Source: CALLVY01 sp937899855 (GTDB taxonomy: Bacteria > Bacteroidota > Bacteroidia > Chitinophagales > Saprospiraceae). Taken from it: a DNA stretch of 64,000 nucleotides. Shown here one piece after another: positions 1 through 8,977 of this stretch; position 1 is the first letter of the stretch, and every line of letters begins with the position of its first letter. The stretch spans positions 1 through 64,000 of the forward strand of contig JBCBQC010000014.1 of NCBI GenBank assembly GCA_039820405.1, read 5' to 3'. The notes beneath the pieces were generated by a model. The model saw only the letters and a list, made by a program, of their open reading frames with translations, did not search any database and was not told the DNA's origin. Both the position numbers and the translations under genes were made by a program.

Positions 1-63
1 GGCAACGAAGTAGGGGCGAAAAGGACCCTGACGTAGCCCGAAGGATATTTTTGAGATGGCTTC
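1..63 (-). repeat. Truncated copy of the 160-bp MITE, cut by the window edge
   Basis: Read on the minus strand this is the left end of the MITE found complete at 32578-32737 and 39151-39310. It starts GAAGCCATCTCAAAAATAT at position 63 and runs leftward through the conserved CTTCG and GGCAACGAAG blocks, with several mismatches. A TA dinucleotide follows at 64-65, as at the ends of the complete copies. The other half lies outside the window. Confidence 0.75.
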
Positions 64-421
64 TAGGGGCTAGCGATCTAATTGAGTGTTTGGTAAGTTT
101 TTAGGAGTGCCGATCTCCAAATTTTTTCGCCCCCCTTGCTATCCTTTCTCCCCGGAGAAGTATTTTAAACCGTAAGCCGTTCGCCACCCTTAGCTTGGCC
201 CGATCGCTTTCCGACGTCTCCCAAAAAAGTACGACCTCGCGTTTGGTAGTGCCCCGCACTGCCCTGGTCTTGTCGTGCCCATCAAAAGACTCCAAAGACA
301 CATTGGCACTTGATGAAGTCCGGTGGCCTTTCGTATCCCCGATACGGAGCGCGGCTGGATGCGTCTTCCGTGGCGACGGATTTAATGTCTCGAACATCTT
401 TCAATTTTAAACCATCAATAC
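64..421. other. Intergenic region before the RHS gene
   Basis: No supportable gene was found. Short open frames exist on both strands (98 and 71 codons), but they overlap each other, look like no known family and have no signal or domain. The last 30 bases are AT-rich and probably hold the leader of the RHS gene. Confidence 0.5.
400..411 (+). promoter_or_regulatory. AT-rich leader element shared with the next gene
   Basis: The 12-mer TTCAATTTTAAA ends 10 bases before the RHS start codon at 422. The same 12-mer sits 10 bases before the start codon of the metalloprotease gene at 8978. AT-rich leaders replace Shine-Dalgarno sites in Bacteroidota, so this may be a translation enhancer or part of a promoter. 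Confidence 0.4.
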
Positions 422-3400
422 ATGAAGACTAAGTTTTTTCTCTTTCTTTTACTCAGCCTGTACAGCGCCTTCCCGCTGCACGCTCAACTTACCGGCGGCA
501 ACGGCAACGGGCAGTCGCCCACCGACGAAGTGAAGGCGGGTGAGATCACGTCCGGCAGCCTCAGCGGTGATGTCAACCTCTTTACCGGAACCTACAATTC
601 CAGCTACGCGCTCGGGGGGGTAGCTACCCCATCGGGTTTGCAATTTGGCCTGCAGTTGTCCTACAATTCCAATTTCGCCACTGGCGACAATTTGCCCCAT
701 TCCTCCGGTATGCCCTACGGCGAGGGTTGGAGCCTGGGACTGCCGACGATCAGCGTCAGTACCGAAGATTATCACAAGTACACCCTTGCGGAGGTCTTTG
801 AGATCAATCAAAACGAAGAGCAGTCCGATTACACGCAGTTCTACAACGACGACGACAACTGCGGTCCCGCCAGTACCGAGGGGCGGCTCTACTGGTTTTC
901 TCCGACGCTCAACATCCCGGGGCAGGCCAGTGGCCGCTTGGTGTTTAAGGAAAAACGGGGGACGAAATACCTCTTCGTACTCCACGCCTTTGAGCGCTAC
1001 GTCGAGGCTTGGTTTGACGGCAACGAGACCTGGGAGGTGATTCTGGATGATGGCATGCGTTACGTACTGGGGGCCAAGATGATTGCCCACCGGAATGCTT
1101 CCAACCAGCGGGTGGAAGCGCCTTGCAACGACGATGATGCCATCAAGGCCAATTTGTACCTGCCCAAGTCCGAGATTCTCAGTTGGTACTGCGATCGGAT
1201 TTACCATGCCAACCTTCCGGGGAATATTTACTTCGAATACGATCGCTACGGCTGTTTTGATTTTTTTGGGCAGTACACCGAAAACATCAACCGCCAGGTG
1301 TTGATCAACAACCGCTTACTGGGCCTGGCGGGCAATGCCAAGCCCGCACTCGGATCGGTCAACCAGGCTTGTAAGGAGATCATCCTCAAGCGGGTCTACT
1401 CCGAAACGGAGGAGCTGCTGCTCGATTACGAGAACATCCTCACCACCTATATCGATCCGGCCGATGGGGAAAACCTGCTCGTCCCCGGTGTGGATGGGGC
1501 CGAGTTTTACGATGAGATGTACACCCGTCAGGAAGTGGCGGATTGGTACTACGGCGACGAACTCAGCGATTGGACCCGTTACCTCCACGTCAAATCTCCC
1601 GAGCTCAATCTGCTCTGCGTGGACGATTATACCATCAATCCCACCAATCCCTACCGGGGCTTCAAAAGCACGCCCTCGCTCAACGAGCCCAGCTACGTCC
1701 GTCAGAGTGCGGGCGTCGGGAAGACGTACTTTGGCATCCCCTTTCGTCACGGCTTCCTCCAATCCCCGAGGATCAGTGCTTCTACGCATAGCGATAATAT
1801 GCCCGCCGGCGATATCTATCAGGTCCAAAACCTGATTGGCAATACCGGGAATACCGCGCTCGAACAAGCCCTCTTCGACGTCAACCTCGCCACCGGCGAT
1901 TACGACTTTGGTACGACTCCCATCTACCTGGATGGAACCAACCAAATGTTACCCCAGCATTGCTACAACAAGCGCTACGGCGATCAGGTCTTTAGTACCC
2001 ACAACCAGGCCGTCAAGTGGCTGGTCAGCGATTACGAACTGGCGACCTCCAATTTCTTTACCATGCCCAATTTGCCCAACCAGTACCGGGGCTTTAATAT
2101 CCAAATTGGTTTGGCCAATTCGGATACCGATCATGGTTTTAACTTCAACTGCCCGCCTTCGGGAGTGGGCTCGCCCGATGTTTGCGCGACCTACTTCAAC
2201 AACAACGGGATTCAGCCCAACCACCTGCCCGGTAACATCATGGAGAGTGGCGCTTCTATCCCTTACAACTTTGGGGTGGGCCTGCCCTGGTTTTCCCTGC
2301 GTGATGATTACAGCGCCGCGCTCTCGCACTGCGCCAATACGGCGGCGATTCCCTTCTGGTGGAACGACCGTACGAACCATCCCAACGAATCGGGAGACGG
2401 ATGCGATCTGCTGCCGGGTTGTACCTGGCCCAGCGTTCCGACCAAGGCGCCCATCGATGCCAATGGGGACGGACTGTACCTCAAACGGTCTTCGGTATTT
2501 CGCTACGCCAAAAATCCTTACATGCTGTCCAAGGTGGTCAAAAAAGTACACAACGCCCGGGGCGGTTTCGTGACGGTCAGCCAGGTGGCCCTGCGTTACG
2601 ATCTGCAAAAGGTACGGCGCTTTGTGACGGCCAAGGAGGGACTGGATAACTCGCTGACCGAGCGGTCTTATTCCAAAGACCAGCGCAATATTTTTCGGCT
2701 GACTAAGATCCGTCAGTTGCCCATCGGAGCCGCCGACTTTGCCGATGCTCCCGCGGCGCCCACCACGCACCTGGAGTATACCGAGGAGGGGCCCTGGGAC
2801 ACCAATCCGTCTTGCGATTTTTCTAATGGTTGTGATCAGAAATTGTACAACAGCAATTTTTCTGTACTCCAAAAAATCACCGATCCCCTGGGGAAGGAAA
2901 CGCTCTTGGAGTATTACCCGCTAGGGCCCGTGGCGGGCGGCCCCACTCCGGGGCAGGGCTCCTATTCGATCTACAGTTACTACTACAATTTGCGGCCCCA
3001 GGACGTGCGTTCGGCGCCGGTGACGGGGCTCTACTGTCTCGGTACGGTGAATGGTAACTACACCATGAAAAGCCAGGCCAACCCCTATGCTTTCCAGACC
3101 TACATGGTGGTAAAAAGTAAAACGGTAAAAGACAAGGACTTCAACAAGGTCTGGAATTACAGCTTTAGCGGCTCCGTACAAATCAACCGGCGCGCGCCCA
3201 CCAACAACCAGTTTAACTGGGACAGCCAGCTGCGGGTGGAGGGCGGCTTTGCCCAAGCTACCGTGGTGGGCCCCACCGACGGTACCAGTCTTCAGGGGCC
3301 CAGTCGCAGTATCCGGCACCATACGGAGTCCCTTCTTTTTGGGAAGGTGAAAGGCATGGAGGAACGCGATTTTAGTGGGGCACTCTTGTCCGAAACGGAA

Positions 3401-6400
3401 TTCCAGTACGAAACGCTCAAAGCCTTTGAGGCCCCCTGGCTGTCGGCTACGGCGATCGACCATCCCGACATGCAGCCCCTCGTCGATCAGTACGAGGCCC
3501 CCTATTTCTACGAGACCCGCTTTGCCGCCTACATCAATGATAATTATGCCGACTACCTCCACAGCTTCTTTATCAAAATGACCCGTCAGATGAGTACCAG
3601 CTACGACAACGGCGGCTCCATGACGACCACCACCGAGTACGACTACTTCGACGCGGACGTCAACCTGATGACGACTTCTCCGGGCTACGCCGCGATGGGC
3701 ATCAGCAGCCCCTTGACCCAGGAACCCTCCTGGAAATTGTACCGCAAACGGACGGACTATCCACACGCCAATGCCTATACCATCGAAGAAAACTTTTACC
3801 TCTACGACCTGCTAAACAAGCCGGGGCTGGCCAACGGTGGCAATCCCGGCGGCTACTTGCTGACGCTCCGGGACCACTGGAAAATGCGCCACCTCCCAAT
3901 CGAGCTCCGGGTGACTTCCAAGGGACCGGACGACGTGCCGATTACCCAATCCAGCTACTCGGTGTACAGTACGGATTGGGCCGATTCGCCCGCCGATCAG
4001 TCACTGTTTATCAAGTACACGGCTAACCAAGTCAGTCCCGGCACGGGTGCCCTGTTGGGCTTAAACTACAGCGGTACGGCCGATCCCGACTTGAGTCCGG
4101 TCTTTCCTTACGACATTCTGGTGGCTAGGACGATCGAGAGCCGTGGGACCTGGGCACTCCCCGTTTTGGAGAGCGATGAAAAAGGCCTGATGAGTCAGAC
4201 CCTGTACAATTCGGTGGGCCTACCGGAGCGTTCAATCATCGGCTACGGCTTAAACGATGCCCTCAAAACGACCTACGCCTACGATGCGGAAAATACCATC
4301 CAGGCCATGACCGATCCCAATGGTACTTTCCTAGAATTTAGCTACGACGAGTTCCTGCGCTTGCGGGAAAAACACCGCAATGGCAAATTGGTGGAATCCA
4401 TCACGTACAGCAATTGGGGCAATGAAGAAAGCGATTCCTTTGCCAGTAAGGCCAACCAAAACTTTGTGGCTACGACCTTCCACGTCAGCCCGACGGAAAG
4501 TTGGACCGAAACGAACTTTGTAGACCCCTTGGGTCGGCCGGCGGCCAGTACCAAGGATGGGGTCAAGTTGGAAAATCCCATCTATGATTTGTACGATCGT
4601 CCCGTACTACAAATCAAGCCAACGGGTGGAGCCGGACCGGATTACAGCTATACTTTTCCCAACCCCGATCACCAGGAAACGATTTTTGACGTGGCTCCCC
4701 GGAGTCGAGCCTTGAAGGTTTCCAAATACGGGGAGTCGGTCTATGGCAGCCACCTCGTCGAACAGGAATACGCCATTGTGACCCTCCAGCACTTGGCCTT
4801 TAACGTCCTCGCTCCGGCGGGGGTCAACGACCTCCCGGCTGGGGATCGCTTTTACTCGACCAAGATTACCGATGAGGATGGCAAGGAGATGTGGAGTTAT
4901 ACCAATCAGTTGGGACAGGAAGTGGCTACGGTATCGAAAAACGGGGAGATCGCTACGGTCCTGCACTACAACAGTCACGGGACGGTGAAAAAGGTCATCA
5001 ATCCCAAGGAGCAAGTTAGCGAGTACACCTACAACTACCTGGGGCAGCTTTTTGAGCAGCAGACCCCGGATGGCGGTACGACCTACTTTGCTTACAATCC
5101 CAGCGGCCAGGTCATTGCCGAATCCCACCCCAACGGTCAGTACCGTGCCATCGAATACGATCTCTACGGTCGACCCACCACCCAATCCCGCCTACAGACC
5201 GTGTCCCTGCTCTTGGGTAACCAGGGCATGTTCTGGGTAGGCAACAATGATTTTTACCAGGACCTACACGCGCTGATCCACGCTTCCGCCGCCAAGTACG
5301 AAAAACGTTTTTTCTATACCAACTACGATGAGGCCAACGCGGCCGATCTGGAGGCCAATGCCCTGGACTACCTGGACAACAGCCTGACCCACGCGCGGGG
5401 CCGTCTGGTACAAAGCATCAGCTACGACCTAGATGGGAACGTGGTCGAACACCGCTTTAATTCCTACAATATCGACGGTTTTGTAAAATGGGAAATGATG
5501 CAGCTGAAAATCCCGGAGGAGCGCGTGGTACGGATCGACTACCGCGAGCACAATCTATTGGGCAGTCCCTACAAACAGAACGTGGACCTCAATGGCGACG
5601 CCAGCCTCGACTTCCAGTACCGTTACCGCTACGACAGTTGGAACCGTCTCGAGTCCGTCTTTGCCAATTACAACGACCCCGATGCCGACGATGGCAATCT
5701 CATCGTCCATTACCAGTACGACGACATCAAGGGAGTGGTGGCCACGCGCAACTATTACGACAATGCCGACCCGGAGCCCGACGGCTCCATCGCGGATGCC
5801 TGCCGCAATACGCCCATCCAGGAAACGATCTACACCTACGACGACCGTTTTCGCCTCACCAGTATCAAGAGTGATCTCTTTAAGTCGATCCTGTACTACG
5901 ATGACCAAGTCAGCCCCAGTCATACGGACGGGGCCACCTACAACTACAACGGCAACATCAACGGTGCGCAATTCTACTACGGCATTCAACTGGCGGAAAA
6001 CGGTAGCGATGCCGATATCATGGGCGGAAAGACCCATTACAATTACGAGTACGATGACCTCAACCGCCTGCTCAAGGCCAATGCCCAAATCGACAATACG
6101 GTAGTGAACCTGATCAACCCCCAGTATTGGGGGGACGCTACTTTCGACTACGACAAGGTGGGTAATTTGGAACAGATCAGTCGGGGCATCATCGATGGTC
6201 AAGCCGTCTTTATGGACGATTACATCTTCCACTACGCAGTGGGCAATAACCGCCTCATGAGCGTCGATGAATCCCTGGGCAGTACCCGTAATTTTTTCTA
6301 CGATGGCAGTGGTAATATGACCAGCGATTCCAAGAAGGGGATGACCGTGGACTACGGACGGGCCAACCTACCCTGGGACATCACGCGTACCGACGCCAAT

Positions 6401-8902
6401 GGGCAAAACATTTCCATTGCCTACCGCTACAATGCGGCCGACCAACGCATCGTCAAATCCGTCGATGACAACAGCGGCAACAAAACCGAATACTACCTGC
6501 GGACCGGATCGGGGCAAGACCTCGCCGTTTACGACGTGAGCGGCAATACCATCACCTGGTACGTACAGGGGCTCCAACGGGTAGCGAAGATCGAACAGTC
6601 CGCCCCGGCCTTTACCAAAAACGGTGGCGACCAGCCCGACACCTGCGATCCCAATCCGCCGGACTGCAAACCCCAGGCCTACAACCTACAACAGGCCGCC
6701 CTCCCCGCCTTACGCAGCCACCTGGCCACGCGAACGACGGCGAACGTAAGCCTGCCCACCGAGTTGTACCGCATCCGCCTGTGCGATGGTACCGAGCTGC
6801 ATTTGCTCGATGACGAATTCCATCTCTTGCCGGGCAACTTTACCAGCCTGCAAAATATCAAAATTGCCTACGGACAGCAGCGTTTCTCGATCACTGGATT
6901 TGGAAACGGTGGCGGCGAGGTGGACCTGGCGGGGCTATTGCTCGCCCGGGTGGCTTACGAACGCCTGTACATCAACGACTACGAACCCTGTATGGTCCGA
7001 TCGGCCTGTACGACCAAGGACGGCTACACGGCCCTGGCGGTGAGGAGCAGTACGGTCTTTTCCGATTTCTTTACCAGTCCTCCCTACGCCGATCTGACCC
7101 AGCTGAATGCCAACCCAGAGCTGTCGCTTTACCTGGATGGCCAGCCCTGGTACATCCACAGCGACGGGTGGCCGCAGCAGGACTACGGCGAGGCCGAATG
7201 GGACATTGCATACAGCATCGGTGGCAGTCAGCGGGTGACGGAATTGGCGGTTCGGGTGTCCGTCCAAGATGCTTTCTTGACGAATGGTTTTGCCCGCCTA
7301 GCCCTATCGGATGGAGGGCGTCTGCTGCCCATCAATGGGGGGCAATACTTTGTACCGATTGAGACGGCGGGGGACTTGGAAATTATACCGGATGTGTTGC
7401 CCGATGCTGGGCAACTGGGGCGCCTCCGCTTGGCGATTATGTACGATGGTGGTCGCTTTACCTCCATCGATCAGGTGTGGGTAGAGCTGGAGTATTCGGA
7501 AGCCTGCGCCTGTGCCGCCCCGGTACCGTTTTGCCCGGGTAGTATGGGTGGCGATCAAGCCAATTCGCTGACCGATTTGCGCAATCAGATTCAGGGAACA
7601 AACCTGGTGGACATCCGCCTGCCGACGCGACTGTTCCGAACGCAGTACTGCGACGGGACGGAGATCAACGTATTCCAACGGGAGATGGCCATCCCCAAGG
7701 GCGGTGGTTTGGTGCAGCAAAAGTTGGACATCCGCAATACTCAACAGCTGTTTAAGGTGACCCTCCCCAGTGGTCAGGAGCAGGTGATGGACCTGAGCCA
7801 GTTGATCGACCTGCGGAAGACGACGGAAGGTGTTTCGGTAGAAGATTACTGTGGACCCAAGGATGGTGATCCCTACGACGATCCTTTGGACGAGGACGTC
7901 ACGACGGAGGCCCTGGACCTCAGCTTTTACTTGCAAGACCACCTGGGCAATACGCGGGTATTGTTCCACACGGCCTTTGCCTGTGGAGAATCGCCCAAGT
8001 ATTACCTGGACCACGTGGTGGATTACTATCCCTACGGCAAGGTCCTGCGCGAGTTTGCGGCGGGGGAAAAGGAGAAGTACTTGACGACCCAACACGAACG
8101 CGATCAGGAGACGGATTTGGATTATCGGGGGGCGCGGTTTTACGATAGTGATATTGCGCGGTTTTTGAGTTTGGATCCGCACGCAATGAAATATCCAAGT
8201 TTGAGTGACTATAACTATGTTGCTGGAAATCCAGTTATTCTGGTGGATATGGATGGCCGCGATTTTGGAATCTACGTAAACCACAAAGATAAGACCATCA
8301 CAATTAAGCAAGTTTATTTTACTTCCGGGAGAGAGGTGGAGAATCAAGCTTTTAAGGCCATCAAGGAATTTTATGAGAGTCAAAATGGTAAATACGGGCT
8401 ACAAACTGAGGACGCTATATATACCATTCATTACGACATTCAAATGGTTCCAGAAGAAGTGGGTAGGAAACAGCGTAAGAATGGAGAGACCAATCAATTA
8501 TGGGTTGTGGATAAAGGCCCTCTAGGGATTTTGGATTTAAGAAGGGAGAATATGGGGACATCCGGTAAAGGTTTTATGACCGTTGCGGAACAGAAAATCC
8601 TCAAGAAAAAGGAATGGACCACGGAATTTATTTCTATTCATGAGTCCTTACACACCCAAGGAGTTTCACATAGTTTGATCGGAAAACAAGGTGCTTTTAT
8701 CAATGAAAAAGTTATTGCGGCTACGTTGAAATTTGCGTACAAAGTGGGTGCGACCAACATTAAAGTAAAAAAGGCTAGAACCAGATGGACTTTGTTTAGA
8801 AAAGTACGCAAATGGTTACAGCCCCGGGTGATATCCAATGATGCCCAAGAGCTGAAGGGGAAAATCATCAAAATCAAGGAAGAGGAAAAGAGCGATGGCT
8901 AA
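422..8902 (+). CDS. Giant secreted RHS-repeat protein with a metzincin-like C-terminal domain
   Basis: A 2826-residue RHS/YD-repeat protein. Residues 1-21 form a signal peptide ending in LHA before QLTGG. The N-terminal third resembles the non-repeat head of Bacteroidota RHS proteins. YD-type repeats (for example YDLYGRPT, YNYLGQLFEQQ) occupy roughly residues 1240-2050. A cysteine-containing module occurs twice, near 2111 and 2400 (LPTELYR and LPTRLFR, each followed by CDGTE). The RHS core follows (LQDHLGNTR, DYRGARFYD, YNYVAGNP) and ends at DMDG, 2609-2612. The remaining 214 residues form a variable C-terminal domain with HESLHTQGVSH at 2740-2750, an exact HExxHxxGxxH zinc site. The RHS shell normally encapsulates a toxic C-terminal domain. 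Base composition becomes AT-richer from about 8185, as expected for an exchanged tip. No obvious immunity gene follows. The toxin role is an inference. Confidence 0.9.
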   Translation: MKTKFFLFLLLSLYSAFPLHAQLTGGNGNGQSPTDEVKAGEITSGSLSGDVNLFTGTYNSSYALGGVATPSGLQFGLQLSYNSNFATGDNLPHSSGMPYGEGWSLGLPTISVSTEDYHKYTLAEVFEINQNEEQSDYTQFYNDDDNCGPASTEGRLYWFSPTLNIPGQASGRLVFKEKRGTKYLFVLHAFERYVEAWFDGNETWEVILDDGMRYVLGAKMIAHRNASNQRVEAPCNDDDAIKANLYLPKSEILSWYCDRIYHANLPGNIYFEYDRYGCFDFFGQYTENINRQVLINNRLLGLAGNAKPALGSVNQACKEIILKRVYSETEELLLDYENILTTYIDPADGENLLVPGVDGAEFYDEMYTRQEVADWYYGDELSDWTRYLHVKSPELNLLCVDDYTINPTNPYRGFKSTPSLNEPSYVRQSAGVGKTYFGIPFRHGFLQSPRISASTHSDNMPAGDIYQVQNLIGNTGNTALEQALFDVNLATGDYDFGTTPIYLDGTNQMLPQHCYNKRYGDQVFSTHNQAVKWLVSDYELATSNFFTMPNLPNQYRGFNIQIGLANSDTDHGFNFNCPPSGVGSPDVCATYFNNNGIQPNHLPGNIMESGASIPYNFGVGLPWFSLRDDYSAALSHCANTAAIPFWWNDRTNHPNESGDGCDLLPGCTWPSVPTKAPIDANGDGLYLKRSSVFRYAKNPYMLSKVVKKVHNARGGFVTVSQVALRYDLQKVRRFVTAKEGLDNSLTERSYSKDQRNIFRLTKIRQLPIGAADFADAPAAPTTHLEYTEEGPWDTNPSCDFSNGCDQKLYNSNFSVLQKITDPLGKETLLEYYPLGPVAGGPTPGQGSYSIYSYYYNLRPQDVRSAPVTGLYCLGTVNGNYTMKSQANPYAFQTYMVVKSKTVKDKDFNKVWNYSFSGSVQINRRAPTNNQFNWDSQLRVEGGFAQATVVGPTDGTSLQGPSRSIRHHTESLLFGKVKGMEERDFSGALLSETEFQYETLKAFEAPWLSATAIDHPDMQPLVDQYEAPYFYETRFAAYINDNYADYLHSFFIKMTRQMSTSYDNGGSMTTTTEYDYFDADVNLMTTSPGYAAMGISSPLTQEPSWKLYRKRTDYPHANAYTIEENFYLYDLLNKPGLANGGNPGGYLLTLRDHWKMRHLPIELRVTSKGPDDVPITQSSYSVYSTDWADSPADQSLFIKYTANQVSPGTGALLGLNYSGTADPDLSPVFPYDILVARTIESRGTWALPVLESDEKGLMSQTLYNSVGLPERSIIGYGLNDALKTTYAYDAENTIQAMTDPNGTFLEFSYDEFLRLREKHRNGKLVESITYSNWGNEESDSFASKANQNFVATTFHVSPTESWTETNFVDPLGRPAASTKDGVKLENPIYDLYDRPVLQIKPTGGAGPDYSYTFPNPDHQETIFDVAPRSRALKVSKYGESVYGSHLVEQEYAIVTLQHLAFNVLAPAGVNDLPAGDRFYSTKITDEDGKEMWSYTNQLGQEVATVSKNGEIATVLHYNSHGTVKKVINPKEQVSEYTYNYLGQLFEQQTPDGGTTYFAYNPSGQVIAESHPNGQYRAIEYDLYGRPTTQSRLQTVSLLLGNQGMFWVGNNDFYQDLHALIHASAAKYEKRFFYTNYDEANAADLEANALDYLDNSLTHARGRLVQSISYDLDGNVVEHRFNSYNIDGFVKWEMMQLKIPEERVVRIDYREHNLLGSPYKQNVDLNGDASLDFQYRYRYDSWNRLESVFANYNDPDADDGNLIVHYQYDDIKGVVATRNYYDNADPEPDGSIADACRNTPIQETIYTYDDRFRLTSIKSDLFKSILYYDDQVSPSHTDGATYNYNGNINGAQFYYGIQLAENGSDADIMGGKTHYNYEYDDLNRLLKANAQIDNTVVNLINPQYWGDATFDYDKVGNLEQISRGIIDGQAVFMDDYIFHYAVGNNRLMSVDESLGSTRNFFYDGSGNMTSDSKKGMTVDYGRANLPWDITRTDANGQNISIAYRYNAADQRIVKSVDDNSGNKTEYYLRTGSGQDLAVYDVSGNTITWYVQGLQRVAKIEQSAPAFTKNGGDQPDTCDPNPPDCKPQAYNLQQAALPALRSHLATRTTANVSLPTELYRIRLCDGTELHLLDDEFHLLPGNFTSLQNIKIAYGQQRFSITGFGNGGGEVDLAGLLLARVAYERLYINDYEPCMVRSACTTKDGYTALAVRSSTVFSDFFTSPPYADLTQLNANPELSLYLDGQPWYIHSDGWPQQDYGEAEWDIAYSIGGSQRVTELAVRVSVQDAFLTNGFARLALSDGGRLLPINGGQYFVPIETAGDLEIIPDVLPDAGQLGRLRLAIMYDGGRFTSIDQVWVELEYSEACACAAPVPFCPGSMGGDQANSLTDLRNQIQGTNLVDIRLPTRLFRTQYCDGTEINVFQREMAIPKGGGLVQQKLDIRNTQQLFKVTLPSGQEQVMDLSQLIDLRKTTEGVSVEDYCGPKDGDPYDDPLDEDVTTEALDLSFYLQDHLGNTRVLFHTAFACGESPKYYLDHVVDYYPYGKVLREFAAGEKEKYLTTQHERDQETDLDYRGARFYDSDIARFLSLDPHAMKYPSLSDYNYVAGNPVILVDMDGRDFGIYVNHKDKTITIKQVYFTSGREVENQAFKAIKEFYESQNGKYGLQTEDAIYTIHYDIQMVPEEVGRKQRKNGETNQLWVVDKGPLGILDLRRENMGTSGKGFMTVAEQKILKKKEWTTEFISIHESLHTQGVSHSLIGKQGAFINEKVIAATLKFAYKVGATNIKVKKARTRWTLFRKVRKWLQPRVISNDAQELKGKIIKIKEEEKSDG

Positions 8903-8917
8903 ACCACATCCATCTCC

Positions 8918-8941
8918 GCCGACGGGCACCCGCCCGTCGGC
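8918..8941 (+). terminator. Candidate terminator hairpin after the RHS gene
   Basis: A perfect 10-bp stem (GCCGACGGGC at 8918-8927 and its complement at 8932-8941) encloses a 4-base loop and starts 15 bases after the stop codon. The downstream tract is pyrimidine-rich, not a clean T run, so termination is likely but not certain. Confidence 0.6.
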
Positions 8942-8956
8942 CCCTTCTACCTTCCC

Positions 8957-8968
8957 TTCAATTTTAAA
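8957..8968 (+). promoter_or_regulatory. AT-rich leader element, second copy
   Basis: TTCAATTTTAAA, identical in sequence and in distance from the start codon to the element at 400-411. It may be a common translation or transcription signal for the two secreted proteins. Confidence 0.4.
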
Positions 8969-8977
8969 AACCAAAAA

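Noticed and set aside
101..410. Small genes on both strands before the RHS gene
   Set aside because: The plus and minus frames overlap each other, have no homology, no hydrophobic leader and no upstream signal.
1949..2872. Long antisense frames in the RHS gene
   Set aside because: They track the codon pattern of the sense gene and lack homology, leaders and start signals.
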